DNA from: JANQQC01 sp965262255
Lineage (GTDB): Bacteria > Pseudomonadota > Alphaproteobacteria > Caulobacterales > Hyphomonadaceae
Direction of reading: 5' to 3'
NCBI GenBank assembly: GCA_965262255.1
Contig: OZ253505.1
Location: 3,658,001-3,722,000, forward strand
Length of the DNA stretch: 64,000 nucleotides
Shown here: piece by piece, positions 63,244 to 64,000 of the stretch
Layout of the letters: each line of letters opens with the position of its first letter
How positions within the stretch are numbered: the stretch's first letter is position 1
The notes under the pieces: generated by a model
Databases searched by the model: none
Seen by the model: the letters and a program-made list of their open reading frames with translations, nothing else
What the model was told of the DNA's origin: nothing
Made by a program: the position numbers and the translations under genes

Positions 63244-64000
63244 ATGAACCACACAATTTTGGTTGAGCACGCCAAACGTCTCAACGACTCTTCATTAAGA
63301 GATATTGCAGAGAGGCGATTAGAGAATTCAACCTTATCGGTCGCAGGGTGGACAGTTAATACTGCGCGACAAAAGATTGACCTAAAAGCTGAACAGGCCC
63401 TACTTCAGTTTGGTAAAGCGATAGATTTAAAAAACTCGATTCAGTGTCTGTTTAATGGCGAAGTTGTAAACCCTTCTGAAGATCGCCCAGCACTACACTG
63501 GGCTCTTCGATGCAAAGACCCTTCATTCGCGGTCGCAAGACAGGTTAGAGAAAGTCTACTGGCTCCGCTCGAATTTGCCGAGGCCATCAGGGACGGTAGG
63601 ATTCTAGCAGCTTGCGGCAAAAGGTATGAGGCCATTATTCACATAGGAATTGGTGGGTCTGACCTAGGCCCAAGGTTACTTTATGATACCTTCTACAAGG
63701 AACGTGATCGGCGATTTGAATTGAGATTCTGCGCGAATTTTGATCCGTTAGACTTCGAGTTAGCTGCAGACGGGCTTAACCCAGAAACCACTCTTATTAT
63801 TGGGGTATCTAAGTCATTTCAAACAGAGGAGACTGTGTACAACCTAAACCGTGCACGTAAATGGTTGATCTCATCTTTGAAGTATAATTGGAGTAACAAT
63901 GTCGCAATAGTAACGTCTAAACAAAAACTAGCAGAACAGTGGCTTGAACGTTCAAACGGAAATATCTTTACCATTCCCGAAAGTGTTGGAGGCAGGTACT
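63244..64000 (+). CDS. pgi: Glucose-6-phosphate isomerase, 5' part
   Basis: 252 codons to the window edge from ATG 63244 (MNHTILVEHAKRLNDSSL). HWALRCKDP (about 80-88), the sugar-phosphate-binding IHIGIGGSDLGPRLLYD (about 136-152) and SKSFQTEETVYNL (about 198-210) are family signatures. It interconverts glucose 6-phosphate and fructose 6-phosphate. It is divergent from tuf. No clear ribosome site precedes the ATG; the frame is otherwise intact. Confidence 0.92.
   Translation, partial: MNHTILVEHAKRLNDSSLRDIAERRLENSTLSVAGWTVNTARQKIDLKAEQALLQFGKAIDLKNSIQCLFNGEVVNPSEDRPALHWALRCKDPSFAVARQVRESLLAPLEFAEAIRDGRILAACGKRYEAIIHIGIGGSDLGPRLLYDTFYKERDRRFELRFCANFDPLDFELAADGLNPETTLIIGVSKSFQTEETVYNLNRARKWLISSLKYNWSNNVAIVTSKQKLAEQWLERSNGNIFTIPESVGGRY

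Noticed and set aside
1..64000. CRISPR arrays, prophage structural genes, rRNA genes
   Set aside because: No regularly spaced direct repeats, no capsid, tail or terminase-like frames, and no rRNA sequence seen.

Overview
The window reads as AT-rich chromosomal DNA of a proteobacterium, most likely an alphaproteobacterium. The basis is the style of EF-Tu, a TonB-dependent receptor, a tuf-tRNA-Trp neighbourhood and a glucose-6-phosphate isomerase; this placement is an inference from sequence style, not a phylogeny. The density of restriction-modification (RM) genes, insertion sequences (IS), pseudogenes and duplicated blocks is high, as in the genomic islands of host-associated or recently bottlenecked bacteria.

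Layout. (1) 0-23 kb is a defence and mobility island. It holds a GHKL ATPase running off the left edge, a type I RM operon (hsdR, then a fused hsdM-hsdS broken by a C10 tract), an orphan MobF relaxase with a degenerate helicase, a broken small-gene operon, an IS256 remnant, an EcoRII-like endonuclease with its C5 methyltransferase, an IS5 remnant, and two tandem copies of a 982-aa N6-adenine methyltransferase. (2) 23-33 kb is a compact minus-strand steroid-ring catabolic operon: hsaA-hsaD-hsaE-hsaG-hsaF-hsaC-ipdA-ipdB, then ipdC-echA20. (3) 33-42 kb holds two decayed RES-type toxin-antitoxin modules, IS elements and the first of three copies of an unrecognised convergent gene pair. (4) 42-46 kb returns to steroid catabolism with a FadD3-like CoA ligase, a short-chain dehydrogenase and an old-yellow-enzyme-type oxidoreductase. 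(5) 46-54 kb holds the second and third copies of the convergent pair; the third is broken by an IS5-like and an IS481-like element. (6) 54-57 kb is a TonB-dependent receptor. (7) 57-61 kb is a second large RM system, a nuclease-helicase-methyltransferase broken at a G9 tract. (8) 61.6-64 kb is housekeeping: tRNA-Trp, tuf and the start of pgi.

How the genes fit together. HsaA, HsaC and HsaD would open and cleave rings A/B of a sterol-derived intermediate. HsaE, HsaF and HsaG would turn the released dienoate into pyruvate and propionyl-CoA. FadD3, the SDR, EchA20, IpdC and IpdAB would activate and degrade the remaining C/D-ring fragment. HsaB, KstD, KshAB and a KstR-type regulator are not in the window.

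The most novel candidate is the convergent pair, present three times: a 220-aa protein of no known family facing a 403-aa protein with a HEPN-like R-x4-H motif, with a palindrome upstream of each 403-aa gene. Second is the recurrence of long C/G homopolymers at module joints of two RM systems and inside a RES toxin, which suggests contingency (phase-variable) loci, although sequencing error in homopolymers must be excluded.
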